Assembly (NCBI GenBank): GCA_013368315.1 | Contig: JAACJM010000156.1 | Span: 117,584-181,583, forward strand | Reading direction: 5' to 3' | Length of the DNA stretch: 64,000 nucleotides | DNA from: Tetrapyrgos nigripes | Lineage: Eukaryota; Basidiomycota; Agaricomycetes; Agaricales; Campanellaceae | Part shown: positions 33,175 through 45,116 of the stretch, one piece after another | How positions within the stretch are numbered: the stretch's first letter is position 1 | How the letters are laid out: every line of letters starts with the position of its first letter | Notes under the pieces: model-generated | Databases searched by the model: none | The model's input: the letters and a program-made list of their open reading frames with translations, nothing else | What the model was told of the DNA's origin: nothing | Position numbers and translations under genes: made by a program

Positions 33175-34380
33175 TGGTACGTTCTTTTGTCGGCTTTTGA
33201 AGACGTCTGTCCTTAACCTGGCTCTAGGTTTATTTTCTGTGTCCAATGATTCTGAAATTGAAGAAATGATGATTCTTTTTTACCTTCAAGGTGAATGTGC
33301 TTTTGTCTCATCCTATAAATTTCGATGGAAAAAAAATCTATGTATGTCTGAGAATAGCTCGTTAGTGAGCCTGGTCGGTTTTAGGTGTTGTTCTGCCTAC
33401 TGTCTGTGAATATTTGATATTTTAAACGTGTTTAATAAAGGCTAAACATCCCGGTCAGCGATCTCAAAGCTCTTTCCTTCTATCTCTATTCATGGCTCCG
33501 TGTCAATCACCGCTCCGTGCGCAAGACCTCCGACTATCCGCAGTGCATCTCCTTATTTATCTCTCGATGATCTGTAAATTTCTCCCCTCGGACAATGGAC
33601 CTCAGGGCTGTCCGATGTGCACTTCATTTCTTCTGTGTCCAATCCGTGTCGTGATGATTACTGCATGTGCATTTGTAATCCAACCTTATTTGTCCATCTT
33701 TCCTCACTCTTTCTCTTCCCTTTTGACTCTGACTTGGAGCTACCATCTTACGGGGTTCTTTTCACGTTGAACTTTTCTCTGCATCACTTCGTTCGTTTTC
33801 TCCAGTGGGTCGCTATTGGTATCTAGCCTCTGATTGTATCCGAGGACCGACTGCTACTATCACACCATTTTTTATCTTTCTCATCGGTCCCACTCTGGAT
33901 AGCGCAATTCATTTCTTTGCCGATGTCTGTTCCTCCTGGCTTATGGTACTGCACCTAAACCTAAGGGAGCAGTAACATAGGGCTATGTTACAGCGAAGAT
34001 GTAGGTAGGTGCCATGACCAGATAGATTTACAGCTGCTTAAACATGCTGTGAGGTCATCTTATCTGTATGTGGTACTCCCAGGATGAAGATATACATTAC
34101 ATACAGTAGTTTTGGCCGGCAAAGATATAAATTTTCTCAGTGCATATCAAACCAGGAAAAAATCCAATGCAATATTCAAACTTGGGGGACAGAGGCCAAG
34201 CATTGCTGGCAAGACTGATTACTATTTTAGTAGCATAACAGATAAAAATTTTGGTAGTGCAGTAGGGACACATGCCCCAGCTGTCCAAATCTTTCTGATT
34301 TGACTACAGCGAAAATACATCATATCATTACAGAGTTTCTGGCAGTTTTATCAGAGAATTGATTGTCGACAATGCACACA
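33175..34380. other. Gene-poor region
   Basis: Downstream flank of the TPR-CHAT gene, rich in T. I see no supported gene, RNA or repeat. Confidence 0.45.
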
Positions 34381-35460
34381 TCCACTCTATCAGGGTGGGA
34401 TTGTGGGGCTTTTCTCCCTCCTATTGTGGATGTAAATGAGGCCATAACTCATCCACAATGATAATATATGGATGGTAACTCCCCTACACTCACATACCCT
34501 CCTCCTCACCCCCCATAAATTCTTATCTGTACATCCAGTCCACCTATCTGTGTGGGTATTTTCCCCCTCTTATTGTGGATGAAAATGAGGCCCTCATTAA
34601 TCCACAATGATAATATACTGGTGGTAACTCCCCTACACCCACATACCTTCTCCCTCACCCCCATAAATTCATATCTCTACATCCAGTCTGCCTATCAGAG
34701 TGGGTATTTTCCACCTCTTATTCTAGAGGAAAATGAGGCCATAATTCATCCAGAATAATAATATATTGATGGTAACTCCCCTACACTCATATACCCTCCC
34801 TCTCATCTTCTAAATTTGTATATCTACATCCAGTCCACTTATCAGTGTGGGGCTTTTTTCCCTCTTATTCTGGATAAGATTGAGGCCAGAATAGGCCCAA
34901 AATGATAATATATCCATGCCAAATCTCCTACACTCACATACCCTCTCCCTCACCCTCACCCCCTATGAACACATATCTCTACATCCAGTACACCTTTCAG
35001 TGTGGGGCTTTTCTCCCTCTTTTTCTGGATGAAATTAACGCCAGAATAGGCCCAACATGATAAAATATCCATGTCAAATCTCCTGCACTCACATAACCTC
35101 ACCCTCACCCTCACCCCTCATAAATTCACATCTCTACATCCAGTCCACCAATCTGTGTGAGGTTTGTTTCCCCATGATTCTGGGTTGAATTGAGGCCAGA
35201 ATAGGCCCACAATGCAAATATATCTGTGGTGAATGCCCTACAATCACATACCCTCACCCTTGCCCCCCCCATAAACTCATATCTCCACATCCAATTGACC
35301 TATTGTTGTTGGGCTTCTCTTCCTCTTATTCTGGATAATAATGGGCCCAGAATCTTTTCACAATGATGATAGATTCATGGTAAATTCCCTGCACTCACAT
35401 ACCCTCCCCCTCACACCAACAATAAAATGGATGGTATACTACCCTGCACTCACCTTCACC
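34381..35460. repeat. Diverged tandem array, 7-8 units of about 135-165 bp
   Basis: Each unit carries in order 'tatctgtgtggg', 'tttccctctta', 'ttgtggatgaaaatgaggcc', 'ccacaatgataatat', 'taactcccctacactcacata', 'cctcaccc' and 'ataaattcatatctctacatccagt'. Unit starts are near 34381, 34531, 34686, 34826, 34990, 35143 and 35291. Units diverge by 10-25% by eye. Within each, 'ttattgtggat' and 'atccacaatgata' form a small inverted pair. Non-coding. Confidence 0.85.
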
Positions 35461-35599
35461 CACAAACCTTTATCCCCATAGAATAGCCCCCTAAATGTAT
35501 TCATTACAAACTCCCTTACATATCTTACCCCATAAACCAATCCACTATAAACCTTGATAATGTTGGTTATAAACATAATTTGCTCTATCACATTTAATA

Positions 35600-35700
35600 A
35601 CTGCTCTGTGGTGTAAGGGTTTTGTGCTCTGCCTCAATCCTCTTCAAATTGCCTCGCGTGAGTTCAATCCTTGCCCGTAGCCACTTTTTGGGGCTGCCAA
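35600..35700 (+). repeat. tRNA-like segment with Pol III box A and box B (SINE-like head)
   Basis: 'TGGTGTAAGGG' (35609-35619) fits box A and 'GTTCAATCC' (35662-35670) fits box B, with tRNA-like spacing. The acceptor and T stems pair poorly, so it is not a functional tRNA by eye. It could be a decayed tRNA or the 5' part of a SINE. No tail or target duplication was found. Confidence 0.35.
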
Positions 35701-38572
35701 TCCGTCACATGCATTTTCAGCTCAGAATAGTTATAATTTCCCACGGCGCAGCGATCCGCGTCCGAAAAATTTGACTGGGTTGGCAACGAAATGCATCGAA
35801 AAATAACGATTCCTATAAATAGTAATCGTAATAGTACTTATGCTTATACTCCTTTTTACAATGCCAGGGTCCTCAGTCAATCAGTACAAAGCTAAATATT
35901 GATATCTCTCTAGAAAATATTCATCAGACCTCAGCTTTGCGAATAAAATCTCTTGCATAGGCCACAGTCAGAAAATTGATGGGAGTGTGAATGTGAGCTA
36001 CAAAATCAATAGTAAGTTTCTGTGATAAAACCAAAATGACCAAATACTAGACTCGTTTACTCACTCAAGGCATGTCTTATCTACTTACATGTATAACTAT
36101 GTACTTTTCACTTTAAAGTATTCTGACCCAGACTTCAACTTGTCCAAGACTTTGCCAAGGCTGAGTCAATTAATCCAGTAGATGGGCCAGCACTAAGTCG
36201 TTGACTTTATGCACACCACTTTCAAGTTCTCATCTTTGATTCCTCATGAGATGTAACCTCGCAATGATAATTGTGTGATGCATGACCTCAACCTACCGTA
36301 TGATGTTGATATCCGAAACAGTTGTCAAACAGATGATTTTGATGATCGGTACGAAATTATACCTATAGATGCATATTCCACTTCCTTGTATGCTACGATA
36401 ATTTTCTTCTTGGTCTGTCTACGCAGCGATGGCGAGCTAGAACCGTGAATGGAACCTTCTAGATTAGCATTTCGGTACAATGAAAAGTTCATGGCCTTGC
36501 TCCTTCAATTTTCCAGGCCAATCAAGCCTATCAGCGCCCTTACAGGTCTGATCCTGACCGTTAGTTCTACCTGTCCGCTTTTCAGTATAAGGACCGCTGG
36601 TTATATGAGTATCCCAGACTTTGTACTTGTTACCGGCTCTATCAGACAATCTTGATCAGACAAATGACATCAGGAAAACTGTACCCCGGAAATTTGCGGA
36701 AATGTCGGGGATTTCCCAAAATTTTCCTGAGATTTTAGGGTCCTCCTTCTCAAAATCCGGAATTTCTCAAAATTTCTCTCCCTTTTGACTGGCTTTTGGT
36801 AGGATTTTGGATGCGTTTCGAGACGTTTTGGATGCTTTTTGAGGTATTTTGGATTCACAGTGGCATTGGAAGAATAGAGAGAACAGTATCACATTTAAGA
36901 ATCTAGGCACAAATGTACAACTAATACAACTAATCGTACGTATGTAGTAACAATCATTACTTCGACTCTTCAAGTGACTACCGACTAGTCAGTATACCCC
37001 ATCTTTTACTGCCCTTCCATCCATCCTAAATACTGTAGAACAGTGTCAGTGTCTGTATTGGTCGTAAGGAGTGTAAATATGAGACTTACAATTACTGCAA
37101 GCCAGACATGCTCCTGTGCACTGAAGATATACTGATATGAGTACCAATCGTGCATTGAAATAGTCAAGAAACGTACCGAAGACCCAACTGGAAATTGTGT
37201 ATCCACCGCCGCTCAGTCCAAGTTGGCCCAGTAATCCTAGACAACCAAATCAGAAGAAGGGACCAGGAAGGGAAGGAGAAAGGGAGCTTACTATGTGTTC
37301 ACGGCGTGCATGACTTCTTCACGGGGACCTGAGGGAGGGAGCGTTGCTGTTGGGGGTGATGATGGTGGTAATGAGGAAAGAGGAAATAAGCGAGAGCGCT
37401 CATTGACGTGGCGCCTTTAAGAACTCATCGACCCAGCGTACCGCTAAGGACGCCAAGATATACTTGCGCTCGGCTATGGACTTGTAACTTTTCGCGTCTC
37501 GTCCAGTCTCGTCCCCACTCCCCAGCCATCGCTCCCTTTCAAGTTTTGATCCTCTGAGCTCTCAAGTGACAAGTCAAGTTTGTATTCTAATGTTAACAAT
37601 AAATCATCCTCCTCTGTGATGCACCTTCCCAAATACGCACATAGTACATATGCACTACATATATAAGTAACTGGAGAAGTGTTGTAAGTCATTTCACAGA
37701 CACTCCGAGGATTCTCAAATTTTCTGAACTTTCCGGAAATCTTCCAGGGAGCATCAATGCGGTGATCCAAGTTTCCTGAAATCTCTGGGAATTGTCAAAA
37801 TTTACTCGCTTAACATCGCTTTCAAAACTGGGGTAAAAAGCCATCGCTTCGCGTGGCAAGGTACGAGGCCTGTTCAATAAAGCCAAAATTTTACTCTTAT
37901 ATTGACTACGCTGCAGTTGCTGAGAGAAAGAGAGCTAAAACAACGAAAGAGGATTTGAAGACAAGAATTACGAGGTTTGTACTCGATGCGAATGCAAGCT
38001 TGAGGGGTGGAGGAATAGGGCGGTGGACATTGTCAACGCTGGCAGTGAAAACGAGAGTCGACATGCTGCCAGCTGGCATGACGTTTGCATGATGTTGTGG
38101 TTGTCAAGAGAAAGGCCTCACACACCGAAAAGGGACAAATATCCGCTCGACAGATAGGTGACCTAATATATGCACGGAAATAAGATACATTAGGAACCCA
38201 GATATAAGTCGAAATAGATCATGTATTAGTAAGTTAGATATCTAACCAGAAAGTTGATACATTAGGATGCCTTACAGTACATTTAATTGGTGACCAGACA
38301 CATGACATATTAGATCTACAGAAAGAAGTACAAAAAGATTTTCAATTCGCACACCTATTCAAACAAAAGAAAGATCACCTATCAATTTCGCGGATTTGTG
38401 TCCAGAAATGGTATGTATCTGGAATCCAGATATATGTACAGATACGAGTCTCAATATATCATGCATCTGAACTCTAGATAGGTGTACTAATAGATGATAT
38501 TTATGGACTACTGATACAACACTGGTGCGTGTCCAACGCGTCAACGTAAAGACGCGTCTGCTTTAAAATATC
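35701..38572. other. Gene-poor region
   Basis: No gene that I can support. About 36680-36850 and 37700-37810 share degenerate 'ggaaatttcc/ctcaaaattt' composition and may be relics of one repeat. On the minus strand near 37290-37010, possible short exons ('LLGQLGLSGGGYTISSWV') are flanked by GT and AG but phases do not agree. 38117-38155 carries one arm of the palindromic element seen at 27333. Confidence 0.4.
38117..38155. repeat. Single arm of the palindromic element family
   Basis: 'cacaccgaaaagggacaaat' followed by 'atccgctcgacagatagg' matches the left arm at 27333-27372 ('ccgaaaag.acaaaaatatccgctcgacggatag'). The opposite arm is missing. Confidence 0.6.
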
Positions 38573-39103
38573 CTAGTTACAAAGTCCTATATACATAAGT
38601 GGTCCTACACCTTGGCAGCAATTCGAAAGCAGATTTAATAGCAGGAAAGCAAAAAAAAAAAAAAACACCAAAAACCAAAGAAACATAAAAAGCACCACTC
38701 TCCTGGTCTCTACAAGCCGCTTCGCCGTGTCGACGGCATCAACATCCTCCAATCCGAAATCCAGCTCCATGACAAATTCTTCCTGGTGCACCACAAGGCA
38801 ATCCAGGCATGACCTGTGGATCTTGGTGGTGTATTGTAGTATCTGTCGATGGGCTTCATGTTCTGTGATGAAAATGAGTAGTGTTCAAATTGGGACACCC
38901 CACACGACGCACCAACGACATACGCCGTATTCCTACCTACCACCTTCACCAAATACACCAGTCTAAACACCTTTGACTGGTGTCTCCTCCTCCATTCCCT
39001 GAGTCTGGTCTTGGGCATGCAGCTCATTCAAGGCGAAAACATACACCACAGAATCCGTTCCTGAAGACATCGATGCAGACGCAGCTACTGAAGACATCAG
39101 CAT
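38573..39103 (-). CDS. Small hypothetical protein with hydrophobic tail
   Basis: Unrecognised. Proposed exons are 39103-38971 and 38862-38573, with a 108-nt GT-AG intron; the splice gives a consistent frame ('EETPVK' joined to 'EHEAHRQILQYTTKIHRSC'). About 140 residues: Ser/Ala start ('MLMSSVAASASMSSGTD'), a helical acidic middle ('MELDFGLEDVDAVDTAKRL'), and a C-terminal run 'VVLFMFLWFLVFFFFFAFLL' that could be a tail anchor. The tail is encoded by a long T-run, so it may simply be read-through of non-coding sequence. An upstream exon between 39200 and 39530 ('VVGSGETKSAADVLSVLP') is possible. Confidence 0.35.
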
Positions 39104-39525
39104 AGAACTTGGTGAGCGGACAGGGAAGACGGAAAACTTCAAAACACTGAAAAAGAGAGTTTATACTCCAGAAGCGCACACATACCATGAGAGCACGTTG
39201 GAGTTTGCAATGTTGGGAGATTGGCGTGGACAGAGGCAGGAGCAGCCAGGTGTTTGTTGGTTGTTTGTTGCAGCTGTTTGTTGCGACTTCCATATATGTA
39301 CAGTCACCACCCATCCTCCAACCATCGCCCACTTCTGAACGAGTCGACACAACGTCCATAGGAGAAGATTGGGGATTTGGCTCAGATACACAGGATGTAG
39401 TAATCTCCATGTTCTCAGCAGGGTCTTCAGAACGACCATCAACATTGCCTGCTTTGGGAAGAACAGACAAAACGTCCGCAGCTGATTTGGTTTCTCCTGA
39501 ACCTACAACCTGAAACCTTGAGATC

Positions 39526-39807
39526 ATCACCCTCTATGACGTTAAATCCACACTCCCACCTAGTGATCCTAGATGTGGCTATTCTCCTTTCAGCTGGAGA
39601 GTCCAGTGAGCTTCTAGCCTATCTTGCACAAAGTGCCGGGCTTCTTAAGGACATTCATTCATATAATCATCTTCCAGATTTGTCCTCCACTTCAAGGGCC
39701 TTTCTTACAAACATCACTTCCTCAAGTATCCAGACATCGAAGGTGCTGCAAAATCGCTCGGTGCTGCCCCAACTGCCACACAGCCCAACGGTTCTCCTCG
39801 TTACACC
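39526..39807 (+). pseudogene. Glutathione S-transferase-like fragment, 5' part
   Basis: 'ITLYDVKSTLPPSDPRCGYSPFSWRVQ', here given in two pieces ITLYDVKSTLPP and GYSPFSWRV, and then 'KYPDIEGAAKSLGAAPTATQ' up to 'PNGSPRYT'. This is the N-terminal thioredoxin-like domain of a fungal Ure2p-type GST family. It lacks an ATG, has a TGA after WRVQ and is frameshifted in the middle, so it is a relic. The gypsy element inserted after 'RYT'; the frame resumes at 47573 with 'VPFIHN'. Confidence 0.6.
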
Positions 39808-40313
39808 TGTCAAAGTTGTCGGTACACTCGATAACCACCCAAGTCACACAATACGAGAAAGCCGGTTTACAAGAGAATAGATTGATCAAGAGAGATAGAG
39901 AGATAGAGAGAAAGTAAGCTGACTAGGCTCTACACTGCGTAGTAAAGGTACGGAGCGGAGACGAAGTGAACGAACTAAGGAATAGGTTACAAGGATCACA
40001 GGTATATAAGTAAAATATGAACAGATGGGAAAGAGTAAATAACAATAGGCAGTATCATGTGGAAATGTCAAGGGCGAGAAAATAATGAGTCAAATATGGA
40101 TAGATGAAGGTACTGGGTCATACGGAGTGATTGACAGTGAGAATGTCCATGGAGATAGGAATCGGAGGAGATAAGAATGTGAGTCATAGATCTAGAGAGA
40201 TGGTAACTATAGACGATGATGAGAAATTAATGTTTATGGGGTTAAAGTGGGGAGTAAATAGTAAATGGAAAAGAATAGAAAGGAAATGAATAGGCGGGGA
40301 ACGATTCATGACA
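39808..40313 (-). repeat. 3' LTR of the gypsy element
   Basis: 506 bp, identical to 47062-47567 except for one base. It carries the same TATATA and predicted transcript start as the 5' LTR. Confidence 0.96.
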
Positions 40314-40324
40314 TTACCCCCTCT
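40314..40324 (-). promoter_or_regulatory. Polypurine tract of the gypsy element
   Basis: On the minus strand 'AGAGGGGGTAA' lies between the stop of the accessory ORF and the 3' LTR. Purine-rich, as expected for plus-strand priming. Confidence 0.8.
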
Positions 40325-40840
40325 TTAGGACGAGCTTTCACCGGAGCTCGGCAAGCTAGTCTTCCAATGCTCTGCCCATTGTTTGCGGAGTCGTCTGTCC
40401 ACATCCCCCTGGCTCGGCCAATATTTGTCCCAATCGATGGTGTAGTTCCCGATCTCCCATCTAGGGTCGTTCCAATCGAAGTTTCCCCACCCTGTTGTGT
40501 TGGTTGCCGTTCCCCATCCTCCTCCATTGTCGTTCGTGTCCCACTGTACAATATTGTTTGCTCCCCATATACTGGCGTCTCCCCATCCGAGATTTCCTCT
40601 GTGCTCCGCACGTAGTGACGTCCATTGCACCACACAACGGGCCTTATGTCCTCTGCCTAATCTACACCGTCCTGGTCCATCCTCTCCTCCCCATGTGTAG
40701 CGTTGACACCCATTGTGCGGTCCTGCGTGCTGTTTTGAAAGTTGGCATCGACATCCGGAACGGGTTCCATAGGTGCAACGCCCTCTGTTGGTTGGGGTTG
40801 TGTCATTTACGATGGTGGTGATGGAGGAAGTGGTTGACAT
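40325..40840 (-). CDS. Gypsy accessory ORF: Cys/His module plus GW/WG-rich tail
   Basis: 171 residues, lying between pol (stop 41011) and the polypurine tract, an unusual place for a third ORF. Residues 1-21 are Thr/Ser-rich. Residues 22-68 form C-x9-C-x5-H-x3-H-x15-C-x5-H-x3-C, with Cys 22, 32, 58, 68 and His 38, 42, 64. The same module is in copia A at 6375-6515. Residues 81-140 are Gly/Trp/Asn/Asp-rich with GWG at about 84, 107 and 116 and WG at 91, i.e. four WG dipeptides. The C-terminus is 'LRKQWAEHWKTSLPSSGESSS'. A TATAAAA box lies 90 bp upstream. Function unknown. Metal or nucleic-acid binding is inferred from the Cys/His set, and an Argonaute-hook role is a hypothesis from the GW repeats. 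It could instead be a structural or packaging cofactor. Confidence 0.8.
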   Translation of the reverse strand: MSTTSSITTIVNDTTPTNRGRCTYGTRSGCRCQLSKQHAGPHNGCQRYTWGGEDGPGRCRLGRGHKARCVVQWTSLRAEHRGNLGWGDASIWGANNIVQWDTNDNGGGWGTATNTTGWGNFDWNDPRWEIGNYTIDWDKYWPSQGDVDRRLRKQWAEHWKTSLPSSGESSS

Positions 40841-40928
40841 TGTTATGATGAAGGTGTAATATGAGGCGGTAAGGTGAGACTGGTAGGATGTGGTTGAGTT
40901 CTGTCCTTCTTCATTGTAGAGAGGGGTC

Positions 40929-40935
40929 TTTTATA
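40929..40935 (-). promoter_or_regulatory. Internal TATA box upstream of the accessory ORF
   Basis: Minus-strand 'AGTATAAAAGACCCC' lies about 75 bp into the 170-nt gap between pol stop and the accessory ORF. A 23-codon upstream ORF (ATG near 40913) lies between it and the main ATG. It could drive a separate short mRNA. Confidence 0.5.
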
Positions 40936-41010
40936 CTTGTTTGTCTGTATGGAAGGGATTTGAATGGGCAGTCAAGTTGTCCCCGAAGATGGTCTTGGCG
41001 GTAGACGCCG

Positions 41011-44000
41011 TTAACGAGGGAATGCGATCGATGAGTGATGACAAAAGTCTGAGTTCGATTGCTGAGTGGGGTGGGAAGGCGGGTATAGGATACCCACGGT
41101 TCGCAACAGCGTTTCTCCTCGGAGTTGTGCTTTTGCTTGAAGCACACGGGTACTTCGCCATATGTCTTCCATGGCGATTCCTAGTGAACGCACCGTTGTT
41201 CCCGGGCGTATCAGGTTCTTGGGTCGATATGCATCTGGATGTTGTTGATGGAAGGTTTCAATCATCTCCTTCACCTTCGTTAACCCCGACGCTGGTTCCC
41301 ATGAATTTTCCGAGTCAGCATAATCCAACCATTTTACGAGGTATTGTACTCCCCGTCGGTTTCTCGTTGGTTTTGAATCTAGAATTGCTTCCACATCATA
41401 TTCGTTGTCTTCGGGTAGCAGCTCAGCAGGTTCTCCTGGGTAGTTTACTCCATGAGCCTCGGTCTCTTTGTACGGCGATAGGAGTGAGGCGTGGAATACT
41501 GGGTGAATGCGCCAGCCATTCGGTAATTTGAGTCGGTAATTGACTTCACTGATAACGTCAGTGATTTCGAATGGTCCGTGACGACGATTTGCCAACTTAG
41601 CTTTTGGTCTCGTTGTTTTTAGATTCTTCCCGTCCAGTAACACTTTATCTCCAACCTTAAACTTCACCCCTTCGTTCCTGTAGTCCTTGTTTTGTTCTTT
41701 CATCAGTTCAGCCGCCGTCGCCAGACTTGCTTTCAGCTCTTCTCGAATCGTATCCAAGTTCTGGAGGCGTTCTTCGATTTTTGGTACGTGTGAAGTTGGA
41801 TTGATGGAAGGGAATAGTCGGGGTAAAAACCCGTGGAGTAATTCAAACGGTGATTTCCCAGTTGCTGAGTGAACCCGGGTATTGTGACAAAATTCGGCGT
41901 ATGGTAGGTATTTGACCCAATCGTCTTGGCGATAGTTACAGAAGGTTCGAAGGTATTGTTCCAATTCTTGATTGAACCTTTCTGTTTCGCCGTCTGTCTG
42001 TGGATGGTAAGCGGTACTGAGTGCTGAAGTGATACCTAACTTAGCGTAAATGCCTTTCATTACTTGGCTTGCGAATTGAGGTCCGCGGTCGGATATCATT
42101 TTATCCCATAAGCCATACCGTCGCCAAGTGTTGTCGAACAATAGGTCAATTGTTCCGTTGCTATCAATATCTTTTCTGCATGGGGAGATGACAACTGTTT
42201 TTGTTGATCGGTCGACCGTGACGTGAATTGCATTGAAGCCGTCACATTCTGGCAGGTCCGTGATGAAGTCAGTTGTAATGGTACCAAAGGGCCGTTCCGG
42301 TATTTTGTTCGGGATTAAGGGTACATGCGCAGGGTGGTTGTTTGCCTTGGTTAACTGGCAGGTAGCGCATCCTTCAACGTAGCTGCGAACGAATACTGAC
42401 ATACCGGGCCACCAGAATTCTCTACTGACAAGTTCGTATGTTTTGAATCGTCCTGGGTGACCTGCAGTGAGGCTGTCGTGATGCATTTTAACGATGTCCC
42501 GTCTGAGTTGTTGATCGTTTGGGACGTAGATCTTCCCTCGGAACAAGATAATTCCGTCTTCGTAGTTCCATTCCTGTAAATTCTTTGCCAAAGCGCGTGG
42601 TCCATTGTCAAAGATAGTTTGTAACGCACCCACGACTTCAGCATCCTTATCTGGACACTTCTTAATCCGTCTTTTCAACTCCGCATCTCCTATTGCGGTT
42701 ACCGTTCCTGGTCGTGTCGCTCGAATTCTGAAGAATCTAGGGTCAAGTAAGACCCTATCCTTGTTGTCGTTTTCGACCCCCTCTTTATGGTCCGATCTCC
42801 GAGAAAGTGGGTCACTTCGATTCAGATTTCCAGGTTTATGGGTGAGCGTAAAGTCGAATCTGGTCAGGAACAAGGCCATCCTTGCTTGCCGTCGGCTGAG
42901 TTTTTGAGCCGTGGTGAAGTACCTAAGGTTGTCGTGATCGGTCAAGATTTTGATGGTGTGCGGCCCTCCTTCCAGGTAGTGCCGCCAGGCTTCAAGTCCA
43001 CGTATGATCGCTAGCAGTTCTTTGTCATGGATGTCATAATTTCGTTCAGTTTCGGATAACGCTTTTGACAGGTAGGCTACTGGGTGCCATTTGCCATCCA
43101 ACCCTTGTTGTTGCAGGATGCCTCCTGTGGCGTAATCTGACGCGTCAACTTCTACTCGGTACGGTTTAGAATGATCAGGCATGAGAAGAACTGGTGAAGT
43201 CGTGAACGTATCTTTAAGTGCCTGAAAGGCCCTTTGGGCTTCCTCAGACCATTCCCATGGATGTTCCTTTTTCGTGAGATCGAACAATGGTCGTGCGATT
43301 TTTGAGAAATCTCGTATGAAACGACGATAAAAGTTCCCGAAGCCGAGGAACGACTGTACGTCTTTGACGTTCCGTGGGACTGGCCATTTAGTTACGCCTT
43401 CGACCTTGACTGGATCCATCGCCAATGTGTTATGTGACACGATGGGGCCGAGGAATTCTACTGAGTTGGTTTCGAAGGAGCATTTTTCCGGTTTAGCGTA
43501 TAAGTCATTATCATGGAGTCGTGCCAGTACTTGTTTTACCATGTATCGATGTTCTTCTAATGATTCCATGAATATGAGAATATCGTCCATATAGATTACG
43601 ACTTTTCCAGAGTCGATCAGATCCTTGAATAAAGTGTTCATCATCGCTTGGAATGTGGCTGGAGAGTTCATAAGACCAAAAAACATCACCGTTGGTTCGA
43701 AGAGACCGCGGTTGGTTTTGAACGCCGCTTTCCATTCATCTCCCTTCTTGATACGTATGTTGTTATATCCCCATCTAAGGTCGATTTTAGAAAATATTCG
43801 TGCCCCTTTAAGGTTGTCTACGAGTTCCGATATAAGTGGTAAAGGGTATTCGTTCTTGACGGTTCCTTTATTTAGGGCACGGTAATCCTGTACTGGTCGT
43901 AGTTTTCCGTCTTTCTTTTTTACAAAGAAGAAGGGACTTGCCATAGGAGACTTCGACGGTCTTATGTACCCTTTCTCCAAGTTTTCCTTGATGAATTCAT

Positions 44001-45116
44001 CGAGTTCCTTTTGTTCATTTGGGGACAACAGATATGTTTTGCAAGGGCATGGTTCAAAGTCCGATTTTAACTCGATGGCGTGATCCCATTCACCACGTTT
44101 CGGTAATCTTTCTGAGGTTTGTTTGTCAAAGACTCGTAGGAACTGATGATACTGCGAAGGAATCTTATCTTTAAGAGGTACATCGACCTGAACGTTCTGA
44201 GCCGCCTCTGCGAGTTCTTGTGCTTTTGTAAAACCCGCACGGATGTTCAGATCCGGTTTCCCTGATGCTTCTTCATCGAATCTTTCCTCTTTCCCTAACA
44301 ATTCTTCCATTACGTCCTGTTCCCACCGTTCTGGGATCGTATTTCTCCCATAGTCATCTTCGGTAAAGATTGCCGTTTCTTCTGAATTTCGGTGGAAGGA
44401 TCGAATAGGAATTCGACGACGTCGCCCTGCAATTTTCGATTGGGCAATTGGTTTGAATCGTCCAACTGGTTCTATCCACCTGACTTGGTACTCCTTGTGA
44501 TGGGTTCTTGGATCGATGACTGCGGGTTTCAAGGTTTTAGTTTTCAAGTGGAGAACGGGAGGTTTTGCTGTGATACATGTTTCTGGGCATCTAGTCATGT
44601 CTACCCGTGAGTCTAACCAGTCTATATCTGGGTTATGTTCTTCCAACCAGTCGGTTCCGAGGATTATATCGTGATCCCCAATGTCCGTTACATAGAATTC
44701 GGCCTGTTCTTCATGGTACGCCTTGCTGTCTCGAGAATAGATACGAAGATTTTGGATAGTGTATTCCCGTACCCATCCCATGGTGTTTTCAGAGCCGTCA
44801 ACGTTTCGAACTGGGAACGGGTTTTTAATAGGAAGGAGGGTAAGTTGATTTCTTTGTGCGAATTGACTGTTAATGATTATGCCTTCTGCACCGCTGTCTA
44901 TTAGAGCATTTGCGTCGATTTTTCTGCCAGTAATTTTGCCGATTAGTTCAGTTTTGAGTGTGATTGATGGTATCTGTTTATTGCGAGTGATTGCTGACAT
45001 TCTTATTTCTGAAGGAAAGGTTCGCTCACAAGAGGGGTATAACACACTGTATCGATTGTTCTTTAACTGTCCGGTGTACTGTTTTACTCCTGCTGACGAC
45101 GTAGCAGAGGAGCGAT
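41011..45116 (-). CDS. pol: Gypsy pol: protease, RT, RNase H, integrase, chromodomain
   Basis: About 1344 codons from 45045 plus an in-frame lead from the gag stop; probably no own start, made as Gag-Pol. In order: protease 'ALIDSGAEG' (Asp about 50). RT: 'GYIRPSKSPMASPFFFVKKKDG', 'RPVQDYRALN', 'FSKIDLRWGYNNIRI', 'FGLMNSPATFQAMMN', YMDD active site in 'VIYMDDILIF'. RNase H: 'YRVEVDASDYATGGIL'. Integrase: zinc part 'HHDSLTAGHPG' and 'GCATCQLTK'; DDE 'TTDFITDLP', 'ISDRGPQFAS', 'YHPQTDGETERFNQELEQYL'. C-terminal chromodomain: 'YDVEAILDSKPTRN' and 'QYLVKWLDYADSENSWEPAS'. The chromodomain (about 1200-1255) probably guides integration to marked chromatin. No stop or frameshift was seen. Confidence 0.95.

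Noticed and set aside
34381..35460. CRISPR-like array
   Set aside because: No short constant repeat with unique spacers; the whole unit is repeated and this is a eukaryotic genome.
37006..37300. Possible small minus-strand gene ('LLGQLGLSGGGYTISSWV' and 'HVWLAVIV')
   Set aside because: Several GT/AG pairs are present but no combination keeps a single frame from an ATG.
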